The notes: generated by a model not told the origin, from the sequence alone. 64,000 nt of DNA from Deinococcales bacterium (GCA_013298595.1 JAAFIG010000009.1:1-64000), one strand, 5' to 3'. Counted from the stretch's first letter, positions 32,969 to 42,645 are shown. Numbers and translations are program-made.

Positions 32969-34108
32969 TTACATCACTTGCAACAACGCAAATTTGAGAT
33001 ACCGACTCTCAGGGAAATTCAGTACTTCAGGATGACAAGCCGCTTGACTACGACGCTCAAGAATCCGCACCATCCGTCCAGCATCGGCAGCCGCATCTTC
33101 AAGCATCACATAAAAGTCCGCTTCGGAAACATGAAAACTACAACTGGTGGTACCCAGAAAACCACCTGGCTCGAGCAGTTTTAAAGCTCTTAAATTCAGT
33201 TCTTTGTATGCCCTGTACGCACCATCTAAATCTCGGCGAGCTTTAGCAAGGGCTGGCGGATCGAGTGAAATCGTGTGGTAACGCTCGGAAGTATCGGTCT
33301 GATGCAACCAATCAAAGGCATTGGCTTCAGTAAAGATCATATTATTCAAGCCATTCAACCGCGCATTATCCTCGGCACGCTCGAGGGCAGCCGCACTAGA
33401 ATCTATACATTCCACCGAATCGCAAACCTTCGCCAGATGCAAACCAAACGAGGCATGGTACGAAAAAATATCTAAAGCACGACCAAAGCCCACTTCGGCA
33501 AGGGCAATACGGTTATCGCGCTGATCGAGGAAACCACCTGTTTTTTGCCCCTTCCACGGGTCTACTCGGTAAGCTATTTCGGCTTCATGACAAGTAATCC
33601 ATTCGGGCACATCACCAAAAAGCACTTCGACTTTGGCTTCTAAACCTTCTAAAGTACGAATCTTAGAATCAAAACGCCCGAGAATCCCCTTGAGCTTGTA
33701 CTCACGTTTTAAAACCCGCAGCATATCCTGTAAAAAAGGCTCGAGAGCAGCACAGTTTTGTTGCACCACCAAGTAATCAGCGTACTTATCGATGGTTAAA
33801 CCGGGTAAACCATCGGCATCCGAATGCACCACCCGAAAAGAATCACCATTGACATGTAAGAATTTACGAAAAGCAATAGCACGCTCCAAACGCTGCAAAA
33901 TATTTGGACGTGCCGAACCCTTATTGATAAAGCGCACTGTAATCTCGGATTTAGGATTAACTGCTGCCCAACCAAGATGCTGACCACGCACATCTTGTAC
34001 ATCCTCGAGACCTGCTTGTTCAGGCATTTTGGCAATATCGGATTTATAAACCCAAGGATGCCCAGTGTCGTAACGGCTTTTACCGCGAGGTGCAAGAATG
34101 ACTGTCAT
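32969..34108 (-). CDS. RlmI-like class I rRNA methyltransferase
   Basis: The 379-aa protein has an N-terminal PUA-type domain (ILAPRGKSRYDTGHPWVYKS) and a SAM-dependent methyltransferase domain: FLDQRDNRIAL, the SAM-binding ALDIFSYHASFG, catalytic-region SLDPPALAKARR and TTSCSFHVS. This architecture is that of RlmI/YccW, which methylates a 23S rRNA cytosine to m5C. A TATGCT box 6 nt before the ATG suggests a leaderless mRNA. The exact rRNA target cannot be inferred. Confidence 0.88.
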   Translation of the reverse strand: MTVILAPRGKSRYDTGHPWVYKSDIAKMPEQAGLEDVQDVRGQHLGWAAVNPKSEITVRFINKGSARPNILQRLERAIAFRKFLHVNGDSFRVVHSDADGLPGLTIDKYADYLVVQQNCAALEPFLQDMLRVLKREYKLKGILGRFDSKIRTLEGLEAKVEVLFGDVPEWITCHEAEIAYRVDPWKGQKTGGFLDQRDNRIALAEVGFGRALDIFSYHASFGLHLAKVCDSVECIDSSAAALERAEDNARLNGLNNMIFTEANAFDWLHQTDTSERYHTISLDPPALAKARRDLDGAYRAYKELNLRALKLLEPGGFLGTTSCSFHVSEADFYVMLEDAAADAGRMVRILERRSQAACHPEVLNFPESRYLKFALLQVM

Positions 34109-34135
34109 ACGTCGAGCATAGCATTCTCGAGAAGT

Positions 34136-35926
34136 TCATGGCAGTTTCACCACAAATTCCGCACTAGTTTTCTCGAGTTTAACAGCTCGAGAAACGGTTT
34201 TATCACCAAGGGTCACTGTGATTTTATAATCACCCATAAAGCCTCGAGTACCAAATTGACCATTGTTGTTCGTTTGCCCATTTGCTTTTGTCCACCACTT
34301 ATCAAACACCAAATCCTTAAAAACCTGCCCGTTGGGTTTGATACTCCAATCCTGACGATACATGGCAGCACTCGGTAACCAATGCCGACCAGCCCAAAAA
34401 CCCCACATCAAAAAACTCGTGACATGCGGGTTAGCAAACGCAACAGTCAGGAAATCGCGAGTGTAATCCGCTTGCAGCGCTTCGTTGTTGATATTAATAT
34501 CGAATTCTGTAATGGCAAGTGGTAAACCAAGTTTAGCAAAATCCTCGAGCCGGGTATGTAACTCCTCTGGTGGGGTTAATTGCAAAGCAAAATGGGCTTG
34601 TAAACCAATACCTTCAAGTGGCGCTCCAAGTGCAAGTAAACGCTTGATAATTCGTTTGTACTCAACATCTAACTCCCCTTCGCCAAGGTTGCCATAATCG
34701 TTAATGAACAATTTTGCTCGAGGATCAAGTTGCTTGACACGTTTGTACCAAAGCGCCATTTCATCCTCACCAAGCACAGAGGTGATTCGCTTATTGGCAC
34801 TAGGTTCATTGACCACATCCCATTCGACCAACTTCCCTTTGGTCGCAGCCAAAATATCCACAAAATGCGAATCTATTCGGGTTCGCAAGGCTGCAGGATT
34901 TGCCAGCAAGGCAGGCACATCTGCTGGTAAACAATTGACATCTGGACAAGCCCAAACCAAGTTGTGCCCACGGACTGCAATGTTATTGCGGGTCAAATAC
35001 TCTATGGCTTGCAATGCTCGAGTGCGACTATATGATTCCCAATCCGTCCATTTTAAATCGTTCTCGAGTACCACTCGATTAAAAATTTGTAGCACAGTTT
35101 TTTTGTACTTTTGCGAATCACTCGAGGTTCCTAGTAACTGCTCAGCAGCGACAGCACTACCAAACGGAAAAGTATGACGAGTCATCTCGAGTTGGATTTT
35201 GGCACCCGACACGGGTTTTTGGTTAGCATCCACAACCCTAACCCGAAAATCGGCTTGGCGTATTTGCTTGATTCGAGCTTCAGCGGCTGCTCGCCATGAA
35301 GCATTCGCTTCACGACCATCGTAACTAAAACCCAGAAAAGGTAATTGCTCGAGTTTTTTGGTATGAGCAAAATTTTTCAACACCACCCCACCCAGTTCAA
35401 AGCGTTGATTGTTGTAACCCAACCGAAAACGCGCACTACCCTGACCAAGGGCATAGTCACGATCTGCCCTGAACGGTAAACTGTACAAAGTCCATAACGC
35501 GTTGAGCCGCAGACCCGCAGTCATTGTTTTGTCATACGGCGCAGCACTCAATTCAAAAACAAATTCGGTTCGCGCCGTACTCGAAAGACGACGCGCCCAA
35601 AACTGCAAAAATAACAGATCATTTTTACGAATTGGTACGGTATTACTCGCCGATAATTGCACATCGTAAGGTTGTGACAAAACTTGTAAGCCACTGATAC
35701 GCCATGCTCGAGTAAAACTTTGCCCAGTCACAGCTATTTGTTCGACTTGTACAGCTTTGCTCGAGGCAGCCGCAAAGGCTGTTATGGTGTTGGCTCCAAC
35801 AACGTCAGTACCACCATCAGGTAAGGCTAAACCCATACCTTGATTGGCAACAAATCCTAAGAACACCACGGCAAATGCCAGCAACAAAAACAAGCGGTAA
35901 CCTTTACCGATCAAGCAAGCATTCAT
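34136..35926 (-). CDS. Secreted GH10 endo-1,4-beta-xylanase with N-terminal carbohydrate-binding module
   Basis: The protein (596 aa) starts MNACLIGKGYRLFLLLAFAV, a signal or anchor segment. Residues about 60-190 look like a CBM4/9-type beta-sandwich (ITGLQV-like Trp/Phe strands). The GH10 barrel follows: GSAVAAEQL, RGHNLVWACPD, acid/base Glu in EWDVVNEPS, FINDYGN, GIGLQAHF, nucleophile Glu in LAITEFDIN, and MWGFWAGRHW. The C-terminus has a small beta domain (GDYKITVTLGDKTVS). Product degrades xylan outside the cell. It is divergent from the GH5 gene, suggesting shared induction. Confidence 0.93.
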   Translation of the reverse strand: MNACLIGKGYRLFLLLAFAVVFLGFVANQGMGLALPDGGTDVVGANTITAFAAASSKAVQVEQIAVTGQSFTRAWRISGLQVLSQPYDVQLSASNTVPIRKNDLLFLQFWARRLSSTARTEFVFELSAAPYDKTMTAGLRLNALWTLYSLPFRADRDYALGQGSARFRLGYNNQRFELGGVVLKNFAHTKKLEQLPFLGFSYDGREANASWRAAAEARIKQIRQADFRVRVVDANQKPVSGAKIQLEMTRHTFPFGSAVAAEQLLGTSSDSQKYKKTVLQIFNRVVLENDLKWTDWESYSRTRALQAIEYLTRNNIAVRGHNLVWACPDVNCLPADVPALLANPAALRTRIDSHFVDILAATKGKLVEWDVVNEPSANKRITSVLGEDEMALWYKRVKQLDPRAKLFINDYGNLGEGELDVEYKRIIKRLLALGAPLEGIGLQAHFALQLTPPEELHTRLEDFAKLGLPLAITEFDININNEALQADYTRDFLTVAFANPHVTSFLMWGFWAGRHWLPSAAMYRQDWSIKPNGQVFKDLVFDKWWTKANGQTNNNGQFGTRGFMGDYKITVTLGDKTVSRAVKLEKTSAEFVVKLP

Positions 35927-35959
35927 CGCTTCATAGACTATCGCAAAGACAAAAAAACT

Positions 35960-35988
35960 TTGCAAGAAAATTCATATCTAACTATACT
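35960..35988 (+). promoter_or_regulatory. Promoter of the GH5 gene
   Basis: TTGCAA (35960-35965), 17-bp spacer, TATACT (35983-35988), about 31 bp before the ATG at 36020. It lies in the 93-bp divergent region shared with the xylanase. Confidence 0.7.
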
Positions 35989-36019
35989 TACACTCACCTG
36001 CCAGTGCTACTTTAACAAA

Positions 36020-37426
36020 ATGAAAAAAATGCTTTGGACAATGGTCGGGTTGTCTGTCTTCACACTTGGTGCAGCCAACATTCAGCAAAACAACATTGCA
36101 CAACGCGCCGCAACATTAGCCAAAACCATTAATTTTGGCAATGCCCTCGAAGCCCCAACCGAAGGTGCATGGGGTATGACCCTCGAAGAAAGTTACTTTA
36201 CGGCTGTGCAAAAAGCAGGTTTTAGCGCCATTCGTTTACCCACCAAATGGAGCGCCCATACACAAACAAAAAGCCCATACACCATAGACCCCAAATTCTT
36301 TGCCCGAGTGGATTGGGCAGTAAAAAATGCTGTCTCTCGAGGCTTAGCCATCATTATTAACATTCATCATTACGATGAAATTCTCGAGAATCCAGCCGCC
36401 CATAAAGAACGTTTATTGGCGATCTGGAAACAAATCGCCGAGCATTACAAAAAAGAGTCTGATAAAGTATTTTTTGAAGTGCTGAACGAACCCAATTCAA
36501 AACTCGAAGCTGTCTGGAATGCGTATCAAAACGAAGCAATAAGTGTTATTCGCAAAAGCAATCCCACTCGAGCAATTATCGTTGGTGGTAACGGCTGGAA
36601 TAGCATTGCTGGACTCGAGCAAATTGTGCTACCAAACGACCCAAACTTAATTGGCACCTTCCATTTTTACTCACCATTTACCTTCACCCATCAAGGTGCA
36701 GAATGGATTAACCCCGTACCTCCAACAGGTGTTCAATGGAACACAACCAGCACATCATGGCGTTCAGGTTGGCAAAATTGGTCGTGGAAAAGCACTATCA
36801 GACCCATAGATGCAGGTTTTGAAGTGACATACAACGAAGGGTATGCAGGCTTGTACTTACATAATGACACGCCCGCCAGCAACGTCAAGAATATTCTGTT
36901 CTCGACCAATCAGGTTTTACCATTAACCATCACTTGTCTGGAAAAAAACAATGGCAATAATAACAACCCCAAAGGCTTTTCGTTTGACAGCAAAGTTGGT
37001 CTTAACACCATACCAACCACTGCGTGTGGCTCGAGCAACGGCAATATCCGCGATATTTTAATCATGAATAACAGTGCCGAAGCCAAACCCACATGGCAAC
37101 TAAAAAGTATGGTATTAGAAACAGCCAATGGCACCATTAGTTTACTCTCGAGCGGCGCGGACGAATTACGAGGCGAACTCGAGCGAGTTGCTGCATGGAG
37201 CAAAAAAACAGGTCGTCCAGTTTTTATGGGCGAATTTGGTTCATACGGCAAAGCTGACAACGACAGCCGTATTCGTTGGACAAACTTTGTTCGCAGCACC
37301 GCCGAACAACTCGGCATTACTTGGAGTTACTGGGAATTTGGTGCTGGATTTGGGGTCTATGATCGAGGCTCGAGAAGTTATAAAACCGATTTAACCAAAG
37401 CATTACTGCCGAATTTTAAGCCCTGA
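36020..37426 (+). CDS. Secreted GH5 cellulase-like glycosidase with large insertion
   Basis: The 468-aa protein starts MKKMLWTMVGLSVFTLGAAN, a signal peptide. GH5 marks: GNALEAPTEGAWGM, GFSAIRLPTKWSAH, NIHHYDEI, acid/base Glu in FFEVLNEPNS, HFYSPFTFTHQGAEW and nucleophile Glu in FMGEFGSYGKAD. The two catalytic glutamates are about 255 residues apart, roughly twice the usual distance, because a beta-rich module (about 130 residues, Trp/Asn-rich) is inserted before the last strands. Likely substrate is a beta-1,4-glucan. Divergent from the xylanase. Confidence 0.9.
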   Translation: MKKMLWTMVGLSVFTLGAANIQQNNIAQRAATLAKTINFGNALEAPTEGAWGMTLEESYFTAVQKAGFSAIRLPTKWSAHTQTKSPYTIDPKFFARVDWAVKNAVSRGLAIIINIHHYDEILENPAAHKERLLAIWKQIAEHYKKESDKVFFEVLNEPNSKLEAVWNAYQNEAISVIRKSNPTRAIIVGGNGWNSIAGLEQIVLPNDPNLIGTFHFYSPFTFTHQGAEWINPVPPTGVQWNTTSTSWRSGWQNWSWKSTIRPIDAGFEVTYNEGYAGLYLHNDTPASNVKNILFSTNQVLPLTITCLEKNNGNNNNPKGFSFDSKVGLNTIPTTACGSSNGNIRDILIMNNSAEAKPTWQLKSMVLETANGTISLLSSGADELRGELERVAAWSKKTGRPVFMGEFGSYGKADNDSRIRWTNFVRSTAEQLGITWSYWEFGAGFGVYDRGSRSYKTDLTKALLPNFKP

Positions 37427-38801
37427 GCAATTGCACTGCCGCCTCGAGGATCGAATCGGTTTTACCAACAAGGTCTGTGAGTGTTGGTGGCATAACGATG
37501 TCAGGGGCTATTCCTAAGCCTTCATACAACTGCCCATCGGTACGATACGAAACCATCGAAGACGCTAAGAATTTAATCCCACTTTGCTCGAGTGTATAAG
37601 TTTCTGGACGACCACTAGTCCCCATGGTGTTGGTACCAATCAGTGTTGTGTTTCGCCAACCTTTGAACGCACCGACAAATACGTCGGTGGCACTGGCACA
37701 GCGTTCGTCAATCAGTAGCACCACGGGTTTTTCATAGTAATAATGTTGTTCAGAGCGCGGTAAAATACCAAAATGCAAAGCACTAAATTGCTCAAGTGGT
37801 GGTTGCCATGCAGGTGCAAACTGAGCAGCAAATGTACGGATAAAGGCTTGTTCTGGCTCAGTCCAAAGACTTGCGGTGATTGGATACAAAAAACGATCAG
37901 CTAAGTAACCTTCGGGGTCGTCTCGAGCTTCATTTTCGGGAATTCGCACAGTTGCCACAGTGTAAATATGCGGCACATCGTTTGGATGTAAGAAAAATGG
38001 AAACAATAGACGCAAGGCATGGCGTGTACCTCCAGAATTACCTCGGACATCAATAATCAGACCTCGAGTATCTTGTAATGCGTACATTGCAGGTATCAGC
38101 GAATCAAGAAATTCTGTTGTGTTTTCCATTTGCTGCAAAAACAAATACCCTATGTTTGGCTCGAGAATTTGCTGCAATGGTTTACTGACTGCCGACATCA
38201 CCATGGCAGACTCGAGGGTAGGCATATCAAGGGTTTGTACCTCGCCAGACGCTGACTCAAGTTCGACTTGCAGTATTTTACGCTCTGGCAATCCTAGTTT
38301 TTGTCGAAAAAAACCAAGCCAGGTTAAGGCTTTGCCAACTCGCAATCTTTGTGCCTGCGACCCGCCTGCTTTTGTCATTACTCGAGCTGCTTCTAGCCAA
38401 GTCTCGAGTGGTATACCATCCAAGCTTTTTAGGAAAGGAAAGCCTGCATGCAGTAACACCTGATTGGCAGTTAATGCCAGATAGCGCGCATCGAATGATT
38501 GAAGAGTAAACGGTAATTTAGTACCAAGTTGACTGCTGGCAAATTGATCCGAATTGATTCTGGTATGACCATCGTGCAGACGATGCAGCAACAAAGAAAT
38601 TTCTGTGGTTAATTTACCTCGAGTACATCCTTGTGTGCAGTGTTCTTTTAATTCCGCTATTGCCAGCAAAAATTCTTCTCTATGCCGAGAAAAGTATGAA
38701 TGTCGTTGCTCGAGAATGCTTTGCAATTGCTCGAGATCCTGCACCACTGCTTTTGCATCAAGCCATAAACTTGCCCAGTCAGATTTTGTTAATAAGTCCA
38801 T
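37416..38801 (-). CDS. S41-family peptidase (tail-specific protease type)
   Basis: The 461-aa protein shows the S41 catalytic domain: LIIDVRGNSGG, KPVVLLIDERCASATDVFVGAFKG (nucleophile Ser in CASATD) and IGTNTMGTSGRPETY. The N-terminal 200 residues are helical with HDGHTRIN, a feature of the family's lid region; no PDZ domain is clear. There is no signal peptide, so it may be cytoplasmic. It converges with the GH5 gene (11-bp overlap of 3' ends). Confidence 0.85.
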   Translation of the reverse strand: MDLLTKSDWASLWLDAKAVVQDLEQLQSILEQRHSYFSRHREEFLLAIAELKEHCTQGCTRGKLTTEISLLLHRLHDGHTRINSDQFASSQLGTKLPFTLQSFDARYLALTANQVLLHAGFPFLKSLDGIPLETWLEAARVMTKAGGSQAQRLRVGKALTWLGFFRQKLGLPERKILQVELESASGEVQTLDMPTLESAMVMSAVSKPLQQILEPNIGYLFLQQMENTTEFLDSLIPAMYALQDTRGLIIDVRGNSGGTRHALRLLFPFFLHPNDVPHIYTVATVRIPENEARDDPEGYLADRFLYPITASLWTEPEQAFIRTFAAQFAPAWQPPLEQFSALHFGILPRSEQHYYYEKPVVLLIDERCASATDVFVGAFKGWRNTTLIGTNTMGTSGRPETYTLEQSGIKFLASSMVSYRTDGQLYEGLGIAPDIVMPPTLTDLVGKTDSILEAAVQLLRA

Positions 38802-38889
38802 GTGCTGCAAGCATATCATTGAGGGAAAATTTCTAAATCATACGTCAAATGGCTATTTCTTTTTCATGGCTACTGGGATAGTTTCAACC

Positions 38890-39381
38890 ATGTCTAAAAA
38901 TTATTTATCTCAATCAACTGATTCTTTCTGGCAGACCTACCTCGAGTCACTGTCTGAACAACAACGAGCCGAGGCATTACTTCGTAGCCCTATGTTCGTT
39001 GCAGAAGCATGGGGCGATAACCCAAACCTCGCTGACGAACTTGCAGCGTTGATTACATCTGGAATAAAAACTGCCACTTGCTCAAGTCTTTGGGAATGGG
39101 AAATTCAACAAGAAGCTTTGCCCCAAATTGGTTTAAAAACAATTGTCCTTAACAGTCAAAACAAACCTATGTGTATGGTCGAAACTACCGAAGTAACGAT
39201 ACGAAAATTTCAAGATGTGGATGCCGACTTTGCTTATGATGAAGGCGAAAGTGACCGTAGCCTTGAGACTTGGCGCGAAGCACATTGGCAGTATTTCACG
39301 CGTGTTCTCAAACCATTTGATATGCAACCTACACTCGAAATGCCACTTGTTTGTGAGCGATTCAAAGTTATTTTTCGGTAA
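38890..39381 (+). CDS. ASCH domain protein
   Basis: The 163-aa protein matches the ASC-1 homology (ASCH) family: GIKTATCSSLWEWE, MCMVETTEVTIRKFQDVDADFAYDEGESDRSLETWREAHW and the end LVCERFKVIF. ASCH domains are thought to bind RNA and some hydrolyse N4-acetylcytidine. I start at the ATG at 38890; another in-frame ATG at 38866 is possible, and the longer upstream frame overlaps the S41 gene. It is followed 10 bp later by the nucleotidyltransferase-like gene. Confidence 0.8.
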   Translation: MSKNYLSQSTDSFWQTYLESLSEQQRAEALLRSPMFVAEAWGDNPNLADELAALITSGIKTATCSSLWEWEIQQEALPQIGLKTIVLNSQNKPMCMVETTEVTIRKFQDVDADFAYDEGESDRSLETWREAHWQYFTRVLKPFDMQPTLEMPLVCERFKVIFR

Positions 39382-39391
39382 ACTGAGAGTA

Positions 39392-40159
39392 ATGAAAGAA
39401 CTTCTTCTTGAACGTCTCGAGCAAATTGGGCACTCACTTGAGCACACTGGTCAGGCATTGGCTTTAATTGGTTTAGGTTCGGTTGGAAGCGAACTCGAGC
39501 GTTTAGATGCTTATTCGGATTTAGATTTTTTTGCGATCGTTAAACAAGGCAAAAAACAACATTTCCTCGAGGATTTATCGTGGCTGACAACCATTGCACC
39601 TGTATCATATGTTTTTCAAAACACTGCTGATGGCTTTAAGTTACTTTTTGCCGACGATGTTTTTTGTGAATTCGCGGTATTTGAATTGGCTGAACTCGAG
39701 CCGATTCCTTTTGCTGCTGGACGCATTATTTGGAAAGCCGATGGTATCTCGAATGAAATTGCAAATCCCACTCAAGTCTCAAAACCACATGAACAGAGTC
39801 TCGAGTTTAACCTCGGCGAGGCACTGACTAATCTTTACGTTGGTATGAAACGTTTTGCTCGAGGTGAAAAGCTCAGCGCAGCACGTTTTGTACAGCAATA
39901 CGCTGTGGATAGGGTTCTTGAGTTAAACCAAAGACTCGAAGCAGCCCAAAATGATTTGGCTGACCCATTTAATCGTGAGCGCAGACTCGAACAGCGATTC
40001 CCTCAATTGGCACTCGAGTTGCCGAAATTTGTTCAAGGATATGAACAAACACCCGAATCTACCTTAGCAATTTTAGCTTGGCTCGAGCAAAATTTTATAG
40101 TCAATCAAAGCATTTCTCGAACTATCAAAAAGGTGGTACACGATGTTCAAACCCATTAA
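39392..40159 (+). CDS. Nucleotidyltransferase-like protein, 255 aa
   Basis: The N-terminus has a minimal nucleotidyltransferase pattern: LALIGLGSVGSELERLDAYSDLDFFAIV, with GS and the DxD pair of the pol-beta fold. A helical C-terminal part (about 130-255) resembles that of aminoglycoside or lincosamide nucleotidyltransferase-like proteins and may bind substrate. No antibiotic class can be assigned. The gene lies in a three-gene group with ASCH and GNAT genes, overlapping the latter by 17 bp. Confidence 0.7.
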   Translation: MKELLLERLEQIGHSLEHTGQALALIGLGSVGSELERLDAYSDLDFFAIVKQGKKQHFLEDLSWLTTIAPVSYVFQNTADGFKLLFADDVFCEFAVFELAELEPIPFAAGRIIWKADGISNEIANPTQVSKPHEQSLEFNLGEALTNLYVGMKRFARGEKLSAARFVQQYAVDRVLELNQRLEAAQNDLADPFNRERRLEQRFPQLALELPKFVQGYEQTPESTLAILAWLEQNFIVNQSISRTIKKVVHDVQTH

Positions 40160-40676
40160 TACCCAACGTCTGATTTTGCGAGCGTTCGCACCAGAAGATA
40201 CCCTTACTTTTGCTACGTATCGCAACCATCCTGCTGTTGCGAAGTTACAAATGTGGGAAAATTACTCACTCGAGAATGCAAGAAATTTAATTACCCAAAT
40301 GCAGGAACTTGGGCAACCTACTCAGCATCATTGGTATCAAATCGCAGTCACACTCGAGGGGCAACTGATAGGTGATTTGGCATTCAAGCTCGAGGATCGC
40401 CAAGCCGAATTAGGTTATAGTTTCGACCCTCAATTTCAAGGTAGAGGTTATGCCACAGAAGCTATAACTGCCTTACTCGAGTATGCTTTTAGTACATTAG
40501 CGTTGCATCGAATTCATGCCACCACAGACCCCCGCAATACGGCTTCGATTCGCTTACTCGAGAAACTCGGTTTTAGAAAAGAAGGGCATTTACTCGAGAA
40601 TCTGTGGTTCAAGGGTGTTTGGGCAGATGATGTCCTGTTTGGCTTGTTGGCAAGAGAATGGCGAGCTACTCGATAA
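40143..40676 (+). CDS. GNAT acetyltransferase, RimJ/RimL type
   Basis: The 177-aa protein shows TQRLILRAF at the start, ELGYSFDPQFQGRGYATEAI (acetyl-CoA pyrophosphate loop Q/RGxGY/A), HRIHATTDPRNTASIRLLEKLGF and the C-terminal EGHLLENLWFKG. This fits the acetyltransferase-3 group that acetylates ribosomal proteins, antibiotics or small amines. AGGTGG precedes the ATG. Its 3' end overlaps the convergent phosphoesterase by 11 bp. Confidence 0.87.
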   Translation: MFKPINTQRLILRAFAPEDTLTFATYRNHPAVAKLQMWENYSLENARNLITQMQELGQPTQHHWYQIAVTLEGQLIGDLAFKLEDRQAELGYSFDPQFQGRGYATEAITALLEYAFSTLALHRIHATTDPRNTASIRLLEKLGFRKEGHLLENLWFKGVWADDVLFGLLAREWRATR

Positions 40677-41307
40677 AATCCACAGTTTCACCTGCGATAA
40701 ATTGGGCTTTGCGCTGGTTAAAGACTTTCACTCGAGGTTGCATCCAATCCTGCAATTCGGCAAAACTGATCGGTTTGTAATCGCAAGCATCCACGCCAAC
40801 ATCTCGAGTCAGCGTATAGGGCTTTGCTGCATCTTCGGCTTGTAAACGCCCATGTACATGTCCGTACAAATGCCACGAACCATGAAACGAACCATCCCAG
40901 GAACGCATTGGATAATGATTTAACCAAATTTTTTGCCCAGCCACACTGACCATCCCTTGATCTACAACTCGAGAAAATTCGGTGGCGACACTGTGTGAAT
41001 CGTGATTACCCCAAACTAAATTAACGTTTTTACAACGAATTCGTGCTCGATACGCTTTGGCTTTGGCAACATCGCGCATACAAAAATCACCAAGAATCCA
41101 CAGGGTATCGCCTATTTTGACCCTCGAGTTAATCGCCTCAAGCAGCATTGTATCGTGATACTCAATCGTTTCCTTTGAGAGTTGCCATGTGCCTCGAGGC
41201 TCGAGATTAGCCCTGAGTTGCTCGTCTGGATTCATAAATGGGCGATTGCTGTATTTAATGATGTTGCCATGCCCTAAGTGCAAATCAGCTGTAAACCAAG
41301 TTTCCAT
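40666..41307 (-). CDS. Calcineurin-like metallophosphoesterase
   Basis: The 213-aa protein has metal-binding motifs of the family: TADLHLGHGNI (Asp, His), ILGDFCMRD (Asp), LVWGNHDSH (Asn, His), WLNHYPMRSW and LYGHVHG (His pair). It resembles small phosphoesterases often found alone in bacterial genomes; substrate unknown. A TAGACT box 7 nt before the ATG suggests leaderless transcription. Confidence 0.85.
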   Translation of the reverse strand: METWFTADLHLGHGNIIKYSNRPFMNPDEQLRANLEPRGTWQLSKETIEYHDTMLLEAINSRVKIGDTLWILGDFCMRDVAKAKAYRARIRCKNVNLVWGNHDSHSVATEFSRVVDQGMVSVAGQKIWLNHYPMRSWDGSFHGSWHLYGHVHGRLQAEDAAKPYTLTRDVGVDACDYKPISFAELQDWMQPRVKVFNQRKAQFIAGETVDFIE

Positions 41308-41401
41308 ACTGTTTAGTCTACAAATTCAAGCACAAATGCAAATCAGTAGTCCAGCTTAAATCACATACCTGCAATAGCGTACCTAGTGACATAATGAAAC
41401 C

Positions 41402-42643
41402 ATGCTACCGACTGAATTCCTCATCAATACACTCAAAGGTGGCATCATTTCACCTCATGCCCTCGAGTTAAACACCACAAACCTTGACTTAGCTCGGGGT
41501 TTAATTGAGTTATTTACTGCTCATCATGGTTTTTCCAGACGCGATCTTGATGAAGCCCTTGAAGCCGAAACAGGTGACAGTACCGATTACCGTGTTCGTC
41601 GTGGCTTAGCCCATCTCCTCTACTCAGAAAGTTGTGAATTCACCACCCAAAGTCTGCTCGAGCCAAGTGCAATTCGGCAGCATGTGTTTGCCCTAGCTGC
41701 TAAGGAGCGCCCAACCTTAGCCACAGCCGCAATTACCCTCGAGAATGTTGCCCTACAAGTCAGTGCTGAGCTAAGTAAACCCGTCACTCGAGCTGACATT
41801 GAACGGGGTTTATACGCCGATTTACGCGAAGCTCAACTTATCACTTTTACGGCTCCAACCCCAGAGTGGTTACTCGAACGCTACAACCTTGCCCAAGCCC
41901 AAGGTATCCTTTATCGTGCTTCGGAATTATTAGTCACCGCTCACCGCAATAACCCAGGGCAATACAAACTCCTTTTCAAATACTTAAAACTCTTTGGTTT
42001 AATGCACCGCATCAACGGCGACCCAGATGCAGGGTACACCATTCTACTTGACGGACCCTCGAGTTTATTTCAACCCAGCACCCGTTATGGTATTGCCTTT
42101 GCTAAATTCTTACCTGCCATGCTACACGTCTCAAAATGGACATTACAAAGCAAAATTCAAGTTCGGCATTACGATGGTTCAAAAGACGAAGCCGAATACA
42201 ACCTCAGTTCAGAAACAACCTTAAAAACCCATTACAACGCAGGTAAAACCTTTGATAGCTTACTCGAGCAATCCTTTGCCAGCCGTTTTGCCCAACTCGA
42301 AACCCAATGGCAACTCGAGCGAGAAGTAGACATTGTAGACCTTGGTGGCACCGTCATGATCCCAGATTTTCGCTTAGTCCACCCAGACGGACGCACCATC
42401 CTGCTCGAGATCATAGGCTACTGGCGAACAGAATACCTCGAGCGTAAACTCCGAAAAATCCAAGCTTCAGAACGCCCAGACCTGATACTTGCTGTATCAC
42501 AACGCCTTAACTTAGGCAAAGAAACAGCCCTTAAACTCGAACGGTACAACAACCAAATCATTTGGTTCAAAGGCGTACTCGAACCAAAAAATGTGGTCAA
42601 ACTTGCTGAACGCTTACCCAATTCTCGAGTTTATCCAATATAA
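41402..42643 (+). CDS. DUF790 / Bax1-like nuclease
   Basis: The 413-aa protein belongs to DUF790, whose archaeal member Bax1 is a nuclease partner of the XPB helicase. N-terminal residues LPTEFLINTLKGGIISPHAL are typical. A RecB-like nuclease region lies at about 300-380: IPDFRLVHPDGRTILLEIIGYWR (catalytic Asp and Glu) and YLERKLRKI (Lys). No XPB-type helicase is adjacent, so a partner must be elsewhere. CTCGAG occurs in all three codon phases within this one gene. Confidence 0.8.
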   Translation: MLPTEFLINTLKGGIISPHALELNTTNLDLARGLIELFTAHHGFSRRDLDEALEAETGDSTDYRVRRGLAHLLYSESCEFTTQSLLEPSAIRQHVFALAAKERPTLATAAITLENVALQVSAELSKPVTRADIERGLYADLREAQLITFTAPTPEWLLERYNLAQAQGILYRASELLVTAHRNNPGQYKLLFKYLKLFGLMHRINGDPDAGYTILLDGPSSLFQPSTRYGIAFAKFLPAMLHVSKWTLQSKIQVRHYDGSKDEAEYNLSSETTLKTHYNAGKTFDSLLEQSFASRFAQLETQWQLEREVDIVDLGGTVMIPDFRLVHPDGRTILLEIIGYWRTEYLERKLRKIQASERPDLILAVSQRLNLGKETALKLERYNNQIIWFKGVLEPKNVVKLAERLPNSRVYPI

Positions 42644-42645
42644 AA

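Noticed and set aside
38605-38889. Upstream extension of the ASCH gene
   Set aside because: It overlaps the S41 gene start, and the ASCH family begins near the ATG at 38890.
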